From NCBI RefSeq assembly GCF_017592825.1, contig NZ_JAGFMD010000008.1, forward strand, positions 124,001 to 188,000: a stretch of 64,000 bases of DNA. The letters are read 5' to 3'. The stretch comes from Roseivirga sp. E12 (GTDB taxonomy: Bacteria > Bacteroidota > Bacteroidia > Cytophagales > Cyclobacteriaceae). Below are positions 1 through 8,001 of the stretch, in pieces (within the stretch, counting starts at the first letter, position 1; every line of letters begins with the position of its first letter). Both the position numbers and the translations under genes were made by a program. The notes beneath the pieces were generated by a model. It worked only from the letters and a program-made list of their open reading frames with translations. It was not told the origin of the DNA and made no database searches.

Positions 1-1488
1 TGGCAGGTAAGGATCATGAGCCAATTCAATTAAGCCATCAATGGTCAGGTCTTTGGCTTTGCTCAACATTTGTACAGCATGTACTCCTCTAAAGTTCTCT
101 GCGTCTGGTGCCATATAGAAAGGATAATCTTCCCTCTTTGGACTGAATTCTGCAGCAGCTGTGAATGGCGTTGAGTTACAGTTCTGAATCCAACCATTAC
201 CCGGATTCACAATGGTAATGATTTCGTCAAGTTCATGCATCCCTTGCCAATCCGTTGCAGGATTACTCCCATCGACTGGTCTTTGATAGTCAAACTGTGG
301 GTCACGTTTTGGCACAAAGTCTCCGTGGTAATAGGCAATGGTACCATCTGCATCTGCATAGACTGTATTGTTAGATGAGTTTCTTCTGATTTTCATCATC
401 TCCCAAAACTCCTCATGATTCGAGGTCTTCGATCGGGTGAACGATTGAATAAGGGCATCAACAGGTTCCCAATTTAACTTAGTGGCTACCCATTTATCAT
501 CAATCTTACCAGTGATTGGTCCGTGATGTGTTCTGTAAGTTGGAAAGGTTCTTTCTTTGATTTCTGTACCATCTTTATACTTCAAGGTCACCTCGTCTAC
601 TTCTACATCTCTCCATTCTTCACCATACTTATACTGAAGTTTCCCATCACGTTCTTCCACAGTCTCTAAGAAATCGTCCATGAAGTCAACTCGTGTGGAA
701 GTATGCATCCAACCATTCTTCTCATTAAAACCTTGGTATATGAAAAACTGCCCCCATGTTGCGGCACCATAAGCATTCAATCCCTCTTCACTCACAACTT
801 GAGACTCACCCCTGAAATAGAATGAGGTGTGCGGGTTGATAAGTAACATAGCATTACCAGATGCGGTATGCTCACCCGAAATAGCAAAACCATTCGATCC
901 GCTAGGCTCCTCCTCAAAAGACTCTTGCGGGGTGATGTCTGCAAATGCCATTGACTTGCCCTCACCGTAAAAGGAACGGATTCTTCGTGTTGATACACTC
1001 TCAATATCACCGCCTATCGATCCTTCGAAAAAGAACATAGGGAACCAAGGTTCGAAACGTGTTAAAACCTTCGGTTGAACTTCAGGGTGAGTATGCAAGT
1101 AGTAATTGATGCCATCGGCATAAGCCTGACATAGTTCTTTGAGCCAATCAGGAGCCGAAGCATAAGCTTCTTTCGCCTCATCTATGGTCATATATAGCCG
1201 AGCTCTTAAGTCGCTGTACAAAGCGGCCTCTCCTTCGGCTTCAGCCAATCGACCGATCGCCCAATAATAGTTTCTTTCTACTCGTGGAAAATCATCTTCG
1301 CACTGGGCATAGAGCATCCCAAAAACTGCATCTGCATCCGTTTTTCCATAGATATGAGGAACACCATAGTCATCTCGGATAATAGTTACTTGCTCAGCTT
1401 GTGCGGCCCAACGGTCGGCCTCACTGGTAGTACTTGGTTGACAAGCATATAGAAATAGTAATAGAAAGGAGAGGTAAAGATTCTTCAT
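1..1488 (-). CDS. Penicillin acylase family lipoprotein (3' part missing)
   Basis: This open frame starts at an ATG at 1488 and runs off the left edge, giving 496 residues without a stop. The N-terminus is a lipoprotein signal ending in LYACQ, so the protein is probably anchored in an envelope membrane. The family (N-terminal nucleophile hydrolases: penicillin G acylase, acyl-homoserine lactone acylase, cephalosporin acylase) is made as one chain that cuts itself in front of a catalytic Ser. Here the motif SGSNGFAIS puts that Ser at residue 198, directly after Gly197. DDYGVPHIYG near residue 45 is also typical of the alpha chain of this family. Substrate cannot be told from sequence; amide hydrolysis of an acylated compound or peptide is inferred. 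The next gene upstream, the DsbA-like protein, lies 75 bp away on the same strand. Confidence 0.88.
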   Translation of the reverse strand, partial: MKNLYLSFLLLFLYACQPSTTSEADRWAAQAEQVTIIRDDYGVPHIYGKTDADAVFGMLYAQCEDDFPRVERNYYWAIGRLAEAEGEAALYSDLRARLYMTIDEAKEAYASAPDWLKELCQAYADGINYYLHTHPEVQPKVLTRFEPWFPMFFFEGSIGGDIESVSTRRIRSFYGEGKSMAFADITPQESFEEEPSGSNGFAISGEHTASGNAMLLINPHTSFYFRGESQVVSEEGLNAYGAATWGQFFIYQGFNEKNGWMHTSTRVDFMDDFLETVEERDGKLQYKYGEEWRDVEVDEVTLKYKDGTEIKERTFPTYRTHHGPITGKIDDKWVATKLNWEPVDALIQSFTRSKTSNHEEFWEMMKIRRNSSNNTVYADADGTIAYYHGDFVPKRDPQFDYQRPVDGSNPATDWQGMHELDEIITIVNPGNGWIQNCNSTPFTAAAEFSPKREDYPFYMAPDAENFRGVHAVQMLSKAKDLTIDGLIELAHDPYLP

Positions 1489-1563
1489 CAGTTTTAAGGT
1501 TTGCATCTAAATTGACACAAGAAAACTGAAGGATCAAAGGCTTTTTTTTAAATGGAAGTTTGG

Positions 1564-2175
1564 CTACTTGGCCAAAAGATAATTGGTCAGGTCAATGAGT
1601 TCTTGTAAACTTCGCACACTGCCCATCTCAATTTTATACATACCATTGACTACTAAAGTAGGCACATTGGTGACTTTCTTCTCTTCCCAGAGTTTTGCCA
1701 TTTCTTTGGCGCGGTATTCCACTTCCTCCCCATTGAAAAGCCGGTCAAACTCAACCTCATTCACATCGTTTGCCAAAAAGATCTTTTTAATCTCTTCAGG
1801 AGTGTCCATTTTCATCCCTTTGGCATGAATAGCAGCAAAAAACTGCCTAGTGAGTTCCTTCTCCATATCCAATTCACCCATAGTGACAAAAGCCTTCACA
1901 ATATCAAATTGAGCCTTTTCATTGTCTCTAGGAAGGTAATCGACATGAGATTTTCTGAATATAGCTTCAGAGCCTAAAGACGCTTCAAGGGTATCCACTA
2001 AGGCTTCAAATTGGAAACAATGTCCACAAAACAGAGAAAAGAACTCCGTCACCTGAATTCTCATTGACTTTTCCTGAGAAACCACCTCATAGTGCTTCCC
2101 TTCCTGGAATGTCTTCTGGGCTTGAAGTGACACGGCTGTTAATGTCAAGACTAAACAGATGGTAAGAATTCTCAT
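1564..2175 (-). CDS. DsbA-like thiol:disulfide interchange protein
   Basis: The 203-residue protein has a Sec signal peptide (about residues 1-19, ending AQA-like LQAQ) and so acts in the periplasm. The active site CGHC is at residues 50-53, with the cis-proline region NVPT near residue 170. The FxLFCGHCFQFE context and length match DsbA, which oxidises paired cysteines in exported proteins. CGHC (rather than CPHC) is also the motif of protein disulfide isomerases, so the redox role could be oxidase or isomerase. No DsbB partner is visible in the window. It sits between ExbD and the acylase on the same strand, with 86 bp to ExbD, so shared transcription is possible but not shown. Confidence 0.87.
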   Translation of the reverse strand: MRILTICLVLTLTAVSLQAQKTFQEGKHYEVVSQEKSMRIQVTEFFSLFCGHCFQFEALVDTLEASLGSEAIFRKSHVDYLPRDNEKAQFDIVKAFVTMGELDMEKELTRQFFAAIHAKGMKMDTPEEIKKIFLANDVNEVEFDRLFNGEEVEYRAKEMAKLWEEKKVTNVPTLVVNGMYKIEMGSVRSLQELIDLTNYLLAK

Positions 2176-2261
2176 GGCTTCTTTTTTCGCTAAAGTAATA
2201 GAAAAGGGTTTCTTCCGAAACCCTTATCAATTCAAATGCCAAAACGAAAATAAAAATCTTC

Positions 2262-2921
2262 TTAACTGCCTCCAACGGCAGTTGGCTCAGCTAGGGATAT
2301 GCCTTTATTGATACCCAATTTCCCTTTTTCATAAAGGAGCCTCTGTCTTGGGTCATTCCTATTAAGCTTTCGATACTCCTCAGCGGTCAGACCTACGCGT
2401 TCACCATAGATTCTGTAGTAGGCAGCATTGATTTCATCCATTACTTTGATGAACATATCGTAACCACTACCTCTATCCGTCTTCACTGATACCACAGCTT
2501 TGCTTGGACCTTCTGATGAATCATCACGGCTCAAGTTTCTGGTAATGTAATTCTTCATAGTAGCAGGCAGTGTCTGAAAGGTTTCACGATCACTCATGTT
2601 AGACTTCCCTCGCTTCTTGTCATCAGGCTCTCCAAAATTCAAAACAAAATCATAGACGATTTTATCAATGTCATCAAGGTTAGGCACTGGTTCTTCTTCA
2701 ATTTGAACCTTATCGGCAGAGTTGACCTGAATTTTCAATACGTTTCTTTCATTCAAAGGCACATCTATGTTATCCTCCTTTGGCGGAGGAAGTATCATTG
2801 TCAGCCCCTTATTGGTGGCAATTTGCGTGGTAACCAGAAAGAAAATCAGTAATAAAAAGGCGATATCAGCCATTGAACCGGCATTTACCTCCTGGCTTTG
2901 TCGTTTTTTGTTATAGCCCAT
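2262..2921 (-). CDS. exbD: ExbD/TolR-type biopolymer transport protein
   Basis: The 219-residue protein has a short cytoplasmic N-terminus (KKRQSQEVNAGSMADIAFLLLIFFL) leading into one transmembrane helix at about residues 17-36, followed by a periplasmic domain. The Asp in SMADIAFLL is the conserved membrane-embedded residue that carries protons in ExbD/TolR. With ExbB and TonB, such proteins turn the proton gradient into mechanical work at the outer membrane. At 219 residues it is longer than E. coli ExbD (about 141), as is usual for the Bacteroidota forms, with extra sequence between residues 100 and 219. No ExbB or TonB gene lies beside it here. An unusual cluster of AACTA/TAGTT motifs precedes the start codon. 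Confidence 0.87.
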   Translation of the reverse strand: MGYNKKRQSQEVNAGSMADIAFLLLIFFLVTTQIATNKGLTMILPPPKEDNIDVPLNERNVLKIQVNSADKVQIEEEPVPNLDDIDKIVYDFVLNFGEPDDKKRGKSNMSDRETFQTLPATMKNYITRNLSRDDSSEGPSKAVVSVKTDRGSGYDMFIKVMDEINAAYYRIYGERVGLTAEEYRKLNRNDPRQRLLYEKGKLGINKGISLAEPTAVGGS

Positions 2922-2923
2922 AG

Positions 2924-2993
2924 TTAACTAAGTTTAAAATCTTAGTTAAATAACTATTTTATTAGTTTATAAGCAACTATGTGATTAGTTATT
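2924..2993. repeat. Nested AACTA/TAGTT inverted repeats upstream of exbD
   Basis: Directly before the exbD start codon, TTAACTAAG (2924-2932) and CTTAGTTAA (2941-2949) form a perfect 9-bp inverted repeat with an 8-bp AT spacer. AATAACTA (2949-2956) pairs perfectly with TAGTTATT (2986-2993). Further TTAGTTTA and CAACTAT copies lie between. The block could be a repressor/activator site for exbD or a weak end signal for the DUF5686 gene; no clear U-tract favours a terminator. Confidence 0.45.
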
Positions 2994-3018
2994 CTTTTAT
3001 GAGCCCCTAAAAATTCGC

Positions 3019-5625
3019 TTAATTACTATCTCCGATAATGGCCGCCACTCCTATTCTAACACCAAAGTCTTTAGCTTTCCACCCTTGAAAGGACTGGATA
3101 AACTCAAGCCTGAATATCCTGAGGATATTGTCGATGGTGTATCCGACTTCAGCATAGTCTTCGGACTGAGACGTTCTCAAATAATTCAGGAATAGGTTTT
3201 CTTTAATTCCGCTAAAGCGAAGCATCGGCAAATGAGTAAATGCCAGCTTCCTAAATCTAAAGTGGTTGAATGCTGAGAAGTATTCATCCTTAGTACTGAA
3301 GCCATAGTAGTCTAACATTCTGAAACCACCCGTCACCTTTAGGGGAACAAACAAGAGCCTATTGCCACTAAAGTGCTTGTAGTCTGCGAATGCTACCGCA
3401 TCGTTCGTCAAGAACTTTCCCGCCTCAATCTCAATATCTACCAAAGCTCGCACGCCCAAACTGATCTGACTAGTCAAACCTAGCTCTATATGATCATAGT
3501 CGACATTACTACCCAAAAGACCATTGATACCCTTTCTATAAGTCAGCTTAAATTCAGGTGAAGTATCACTAATAGGAATCAAACGACCATTATACCTTCT
3601 AAATTTTAGCCAAGGCCTGACGGCATAATACAGATATGCCTTTGAAGCTACTGACTGAGAGAAAACCGGCTCAGCGCCTAATTCTGAGTTCACCGGTCTA
3701 TTAGGTCTAAAAAGGGTTTCTGATCTATCGCCAAAACTATAGTTGGTATTGTTGAAGAGTTCATTTCTATCCGCCCATTCAAACCCTGCGCCTAAGGTAT
3801 GTTTGTATCTAATCCTTCTAGCCCAAGTGGCTTTCACAAAAGTCTTTTCATAGAGTTTCATGAAATTTCTTCTCCCCACCAATGTCACATAGCTGTTAAT
3901 GAGCGGATTTACTATGTCTGGGTTAAATTGACTGATATAGTGACCACCTGAAACTCTGAATGTATTGCGCTGCTCACGCTGACCAACACCAAAAACAGTC
4001 TCAACTTTTCCATAAACCTGCTCACTTGCAAAGCCGTAACGAAGAAACGGTGTGATTCTTAATCGCGTGGTGGTGTCCTGTCTCCAGAAAAACTGTCCTT
4101 TTGCCTCTACCTGCCAACCTTCGACAGTATTAAATCCTGTACCCACTAATAATCCGTCATGTTGAAACCTAAGGCGTTCCCCAAGCTTATAATAACCTCC
4201 ACCGAGGAGGTCGGTCAGCTTAAACCGCTCACCATTTTGTAATCTTAGTGTGTCAGACTCAGCCTTCGCTTTATCAGCAAAGTAGGTACTGTCTTCTCTT
4301 ACGTAGCTCTCTATTTCTTTCGTTGTCAAAGGGACTGGCCTTAGTTTGGCCCAGTACAGAGAATCCTTTTTTGCGGCAGTAGTGTCAACTTTAAAACTGT
4401 AGTCAGAAATAACATCCGGCTCTTCTTCTTCCTCCTTTTCTTGCTTCTCATATTCCCGCATCAGTTTTCTGAACTGCTTACGCGAGACTTCCTTGTCTTC
4501 TTGGAAAACCTCTTTTACACCTATATCCAGATCTCCTGATTTAATAGCAGCAATCTCTTCTGGAGCTGGCGCAATCTTTTCGTCTATCAAAACCACGGAC
4601 TGGTCCAGGTCATCATTTGGAGTGACCTTATAATTGCTCACAGAAGCCAGGTAAGAGTAAGTCCCAGCCAGGCCGAAAATAGAACCTCCAAACTCGAATT
4701 TCTGTGTTACCGGCATCCATGTCTCCCCTACTATTGGAGCAAAGATCTGCTCAATACCAACTTTAAAACCCATCAGGCTAGTTGTTAGATCAAGAGAGTG
4801 GATATTCCAAAAGTCTTCTCTAATATATATCTCACCTTCAAAGACGTCATCTCCTTTTGACCTTGGTGTTACCTTGATCTTATTGATCTCATAGCCTCGT
4901 TCTATAAAGCTTCCCTGATACTCAAACTTATAATATGAGAATGCTCTTGGGCTAAGCGGTGATATGGCATTCACCACTTCGGGCAAATAGAAACTACTAT
5001 TGATATATGAATTAGGATTGGCATTGTCCATATCCTGCCCAGAAGCTCTAACGGAAATCACCTTTTCTGAAAAGGTATTCGGCCGCTCAAAATAAATCTC
5101 ACTCACCGACTCAGAAGTGAATACTTGACTAGTGTCTATGCCTTCTTTTTCAAGGGTTCGTCTTAATATCCATGGTACCTTGGTAATCTGCCCGGTTCCT
5201 TTCATATACACTTCGGCAGAATAGCTGTCATTCTGAAGCAGGTGATACTTCGCTTTGGCAATAGCCTTTCGCATAATGGTGTAAGAAGGGTCTTCGGCCT
5301 TCCCAATTACCTCCACAGACTGAAGTTCAATCACTTGTGGCACCATCACAATATTTAAGGTTGTGAAGCCATTGGACACCTCTATTTGCTTGATTTGGGT
5401 GGTATAACCCATGAACTGAAAGGCTACGTTATATCTTCCCGATTTCAGTGGCAACTCGTAGTTACCCTCTAGGTTAGATGACGTTCCCGTCCCCATTTCC
5501 TTCACATATATGGAAGCAAAGGGCATTGGGTTGCCTTCATTGTCTTTAATAGTTCCTTTAATTCCTTGTGCCAAGAGACCAAGTGGCATCAAAAAGGTGA
5601 GCGTAAATAAAGTTATACGTTGCAT
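3019..5625 (-). CDS. DUF5686 / carboxypeptidase-like regulatory domain outer-membrane protein
   Basis: The 868-residue protein has a signal peptide (about 1-19, ending LLAQ). A CarboxypepD_reg-like beta-sandwich follows at about 20-105, with the usual GxxxDxxGxPxPxAxIxV pattern and a GYTTQ repeat end. The rest is a long region with alternating hydrophobic and aromatic residues that matches the DUF5686 family, predicted to form an outer-membrane beta barrel. A Glu-rich stretch near residue 395 (EKQEKEEEEEPD) interrupts it. Such proteins are common in Bacteroidota; their function is unknown, and the N-terminal domain resembles that of TonB-dependent receptors. No TonB box or plug domain is evident, so it is not a classical receptor. 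It is transcribed on its own, with 192 bp to nadD and 97 bp to exbD. Confidence 0.83.
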   Translation of the reverse strand: MQRITLFTLTFLMPLGLLAQGIKGTIKDNEGNPMPFASIYVKEMGTGTSSNLEGNYELPLKSGRYNVAFQFMGYTTQIKQIEVSNGFTTLNIVMVPQVIELQSVEVIGKAEDPSYTIMRKAIAKAKYHLLQNDSYSAEVYMKGTGQITKVPWILRRTLEKEGIDTSQVFTSESVSEIYFERPNTFSEKVISVRASGQDMDNANPNSYINSSFYLPEVVNAISPLSPRAFSYYKFEYQGSFIERGYEINKIKVTPRSKGDDVFEGEIYIREDFWNIHSLDLTTSLMGFKVGIEQIFAPIVGETWMPVTQKFEFGGSIFGLAGTYSYLASVSNYKVTPNDDLDQSVVLIDEKIAPAPEEIAAIKSGDLDIGVKEVFQEDKEVSRKQFRKLMREYEKQEKEEEEEPDVISDYSFKVDTTAAKKDSLYWAKLRPVPLTTKEIESYVREDSTYFADKAKAESDTLRLQNGERFKLTDLLGGGYYKLGERLRFQHDGLLVGTGFNTVEGWQVEAKGQFFWRQDTTTRLRITPFLRYGFASEQVYGKVETVFGVGQREQRNTFRVSGGHYISQFNPDIVNPLINSYVTLVGRRNFMKLYEKTFVKATWARRIRYKHTLGAGFEWADRNELFNNTNYSFGDRSETLFRPNRPVNSELGAEPVFSQSVASKAYLYYAVRPWLKFRRYNGRLIPISDTSPEFKLTYRKGINGLLGSNVDYDHIELGLTSQISLGVRALVDIEIEAGKFLTNDAVAFADYKHFSGNRLLFVPLKVTGGFRMLDYYGFSTKDEYFSAFNHFRFRKLAFTHLPMLRFSGIKENLFLNYLRTSQSEDYAEVGYTIDNILRIFRLEFIQSFQGWKAKDFGVRIGVAAIIGDSN

Positions 5626-5766
5626 TGGTTGAGGTTTTCGACTTCAGAACAATTTACGCGCCAAAAGACACTATGCTCCAAAACATATTTGACAGTTGAT
5701 AGACGACCTAAAGGCTTAAAATGTCCGCTACTGTCTTAAATTTTTTCAAAGTTCATTGTTTTAGTC

Positions 5767-5792
5767 CCTTAACAAAGGAAAAATAGTTAAGG
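5767..5792. repeat. Inverted repeat between nadD and the DUF5686 gene
   Basis: CCTTAAC (5767-5773) and GTTAAGG (5786-5792) are perfect 7-bp arms separated by 12 bp. The pair lies just beyond the nadD stop and about 140 bp upstream of the DUF5686 start, both genes on the minus strand. It may end the nadD transcript or bind a regulator; no long U-tract follows the stem. Confidence 0.35.
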
Positions 5793-5817
5793 ATTCTTAA
5801 ATACAGAGAACGCTCAG

Positions 5818-6393
5818 CTACTGGTAAAATTTCTTGATTTTGATGTAATCCACCACAGGCTGGGGCAATAGATATTGAACAGAGTGCTCATTGCGAATGG
5901 AGTTCCTAATAAATGTTGCGGATATATCTAGCATTGGGGATTCTACATATCGAATATTCTCATGCTCAATTTTGATCTTTGATCTATCCACTTGCGGACG
6001 TGGGTAAACATAAAGTCCAAAGCTCTGTAGAATTGCCTTATGATTCTTCCATTTATGAAAATGTAGAAGATTATCCTCTCCAATGATCAACTTGAACTCA
6101 TGCTGAGGATTCTTATCAGCCAAATAACCTAAAGTATCAGCAGTATAACTTGGTCTGGGCATATTGAATTCAACATCGTTCGCCCTGAATTTATAATTAT
6201 CGGCAATAGCCAACTCAACCATTTTCAGCCTATCAAACTCATGGAGTAAGGTACTGCTACTTTTGAATGGATTCAGTGGGCTGACCACAAACCATATCTC
6301 ATCAAGGTCGGTTTGATCAGCCATAACATCTGCTATTACCAGATGGCCAATGTGGATAGGATTAAACGAACCAAAAAATAGTCCTACTCGCAA
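5818..6393 (-). CDS. nadD: Nicotinate-nucleotide adenylyltransferase
   Basis: This 191-residue enzyme joins nicotinate mononucleotide to AMP from ATP, giving deamido-NAD in NAD synthesis. The nucleotidyltransferase signature GSFNPIHIGH is at residues 8-17, holding the HxGH motif that binds the ATP phosphates. The second motif ISATFIRNSIR near residue 162 matches the ISxTxxR motif of the family. Length is normal for NadD. It lies only 3 bp after gmk on the same strand and completes a sigma factor-anti-sigma-gmk-nadD operon. The fit is clear; pantetheine-phosphate adenylyltransferase was considered but is shorter and lacks this C-terminal motif. Confidence 0.95.
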   Translation of the reverse strand: MRVGLFFGSFNPIHIGHLVIADVMADQTDLDEIWFVVSPLNPFKSSSTLLHEFDRLKMVELAIADNYKFRANDVEFNMPRPSYTADTLGYLADKNPQHEFKLIIGEDNLLHFHKWKNHKAILQSFGLYVYPRPQVDRSKIKIEHENIRYVESPMLDISATFIRNSIRNEHSVQYLLPQPVVDYIKIKKFYQ

Positions 6394-6396
6394 TGC

Positions 6397-6969
6397 TTAA
6401 GAGTTTATAAAATCGTTAACGAGCTTCTCAGCTTTAGCAAAAGAAACTTCCATTTCCTGATTAAGCAAAGTCACATCGAATTTGTTTTCAAAGGTCATTT
6501 CGAATTTCGCTCTATATAAGCGTTGAGAAAGACTTTCTCGAGATTCGGTTCCTCGGCCTGTCAATCGATTTTCCAGTTCTTCCATACTCGGAACTTTAAC
6601 AAAAATCGCCAGGGCATCATCTCCGAAATACTCCTTGAGTTTAAGTGCGCCTTTCACCTCCACATCGAAAACAACATGACGACCTTCATCCCAAATTCTT
6701 TGGACTTCTGACTTCAGTGTACCATAGTAATTTCCTGTATACACTTCTTCCCATTCTATAAAGGCATCTTCTTCAATCTTCTGCCTAAACTCATCTCGAA
6801 GCAAAAAATAATAGTCCTTACCATTCTCTTCCGTACGCCCCCTTTTATCTCGAGTGGAAGCAGAAATCGAAAACCCCAGCTTAGGGTTGTTAGCCAATAA
6901 ATGTTTTACAATAGTTGTTTTTCCCGAACCAGAGGGTGCGGTAAAGATGAATGCCTTGCCTTGACCCAT
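6397..6969 (-). CDS. gmk: Guanylate kinase
   Basis: The 190-residue protein phosphorylates GMP to GDP in the cytoplasm. The P-loop APSGSGKT is at residues 11-18. The GMP-binding region follows with [19 protein letters not shown], the usual S-R-x-x-R-x-x-E-x-x-G-x-x-Y pattern of guanylate kinases. [15 protein letters not shown] near residue 70 is also characteristic. Length matches the E. coli enzyme (207) closely. It lies 3 bp from nadD and 3 bp from the small anti-sigma-like gene upstream, so it is almost certainly translated from a common message driven from the sigma-factor promoter. Confidence 0.96.
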   Translation of the reverse strand: MGQGKAFIFTAPSGSGKTTIVKHLLANNPKLGFSISASTRDKRGRTEENGKDYYFLLRDEFRQKIEEDAFIEWEEVYTGNYYGTLKSEVQRIWDEGRHVVFDVEVKGALKLKEYFGDDALAIFVKVPSMEELENRLTGRGTESRESLSQRLYRAKFEMTFENKFDVTLLNQEMEVSFAKAEKLVNDFINS

Positions 6970-6972
6970 TAT

Positions 6973-7266
6973 CTAAAGGTTGACACTTTTCCTGATCATT
7001 TGCGCCAGGTCATTGGGGATTTCTTTGTCATACGTAGCCAGCTTCTTTTGAATTTCTTCTCGCATGCACTTCTCTTTTTCGTAAGTAAAATTAGACTTTA
7101 CACAAGTGCTAATCTTCTGCTGAAAAATAGCCAGAGACTCTTCGTCTGCTTCATTGTCAAGTACCAATTGCACAATTTCAGAGAATTGCTCTTCATTGAC
7201 CAAATTTCCTTTATCGCAATAGCAATTTTTAAACGTGTCCTTAAACCAATCTGAAAACTCCGACAT
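6973..7266 (-). CDS. Small anti-sigma-factor-like protein
   Basis: The 97-residue soluble protein follows the ECF sigma gene by 1 bp. Its plan matches the Bacteroidota relatives of zinc-binding anti-sigma factors of the RsrA type: an N-terminal Cys region, then LDNEADEESLAIFQQKISTC, then a helix and a C-terminal NDLAQMIRKSV stretch. The Cys residues are at 15, 17, 55 and 67. The canonical HxxxCxxC zinc motif is not intact: the position of the second Cys after Cys55 is Ser (CVKS). By position and family it should bind the neighbouring sigma factor and hold it inactive; that role is inferred. The alternative is a protein that has lost zinc and redox sensing. Confidence 0.7.
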   Translation of the reverse strand: MSEFSDWFKDTFKNCYCDKGNLVNEEQFSEIVQLVLDNEADEESLAIFQQKISTCVKSNFTYEKEKCMREEIQKKLATYDKEIPNDLAQMIRKSVNL

Positions 7267-7267
7267 C

Positions 7268-7879
7268 TTAATCTTCTTTATTATATCCCATTTCCTTAGC
7301 GTATCCTGCCAGTTTTTCTTTTAGCATATTACGCGCTCTGTGTAATCTAGATCGAACTGTACCGATAGGAATATCCAAAATCTTAGACATCTCCTCATAA
7401 GTAAAGCCTTCTAGATCACTTAATATAATCACTGTTCTGAAATCAACTGGTATGCCATTCAACGCACCAGAAATCTCGTCACCAATCATATGTTGAACAG
7501 TCTCAACTCGCAGATCAGTAGTGATATTTTCACCAGCATCATCCGAATTGTAGAATTGCTCAACCTCGTTGTAGTCAACTTTGGCTGGTTGCTTACTCTT
7601 CTTTCTAAACTCGTTGATGAAACTGTTTTTCAGGATTCGGAACAACCACGCTTTTGCATTAGTTCCGCGCTGAAAAGAATTGATAAATCTAAATGCCTTT
7701 AAATAAGTGTCTTGCACTAGGTCTTTGGCATCGTCTTCGTCAAAAGTAAGCCTGTAACCAAAATTGTACATTGAATCCACGTGTGGCATGAATTCACTGT
7801 CAAAAATCTCAGTCTTCTCCTTCTCAGAATAATTCTGTCTTTGAACTTCCTGTTCGTCTTGTAATACATCTTCCGACAT
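7268..7879 (-). CDS. RNA polymerase ECF sigma factor
   Basis: The 203-residue protein has the two ECF domains. Region 2 covers about residues 28-95 (NFGYRLTFDEDDAKDLVQDTYLKAF, the core-binding and -10 recognition part). Region 4 covers about 130-190 (VDFRTVIILSDLEGFTYEEMSKILDIPIGTVRSRLHRARN, a helix-turn-helix for the -35 element). The acidic first 30 residues are low-complexity. It leads a tight operon with a small anti-sigma-like protein, gmk and nadD, tying stress-type transcription to nucleotide and NAD synthesis. It resembles SigH/SigR-type ECF factors that pair with RsrA-like proteins. The promoter it recognises cannot be determined from this window alone. Confidence 0.93.
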   Translation of the reverse strand: MSEDVLQDEQEVQRQNYSEKEKTEIFDSEFMPHVDSMYNFGYRLTFDEDDAKDLVQDTYLKAFRFINSFQRGTNAKAWLFRILKNSFINEFRKKSKQPAKVDYNEVEQFYNSDDAGENITTDLRVETVQHMIGDEISGALNGIPVDFRTVIILSDLEGFTYEEMSKILDIPIGTVRSRLHRARNMLKEKLAGYAKEMGYNKED

Positions 7880-7961
7880 GGGCTAAAATTAATAAATTAA
7901 AAGAGCTAGTTCCTACTTTTCAATGTGATGTTTACCCAGATCAGCACCATTAAAAACTCTT

Positions 7962-7986
7962 TTCTCATATAATCCTAAAATGAGAA
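7962..7986. promoter_or_regulatory. Inverted repeat between divergent sigma-factor and glycosyltransferase genes
   Basis: TTCTCAT (7962-7968) and ATGAGAA (7980-7986) are perfect 7-bp arms with an 11-bp AT-rich spacer in the divergent region, 16 bp before the glycosyltransferase start. The position would suit an operator for that gene. No binding protein can be named. Confidence 0.3.
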
Positions 7987-8001
7987 CTTGTTTATAAAGA
8001 T

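Noticed and set aside
2087-2275. 62-codon frame overlapping the dsbA-like gene start
   Set aside because: It overlaps the signal-peptide region of the DsbA-like gene and the exbD end in another frame, with no supporting motif.
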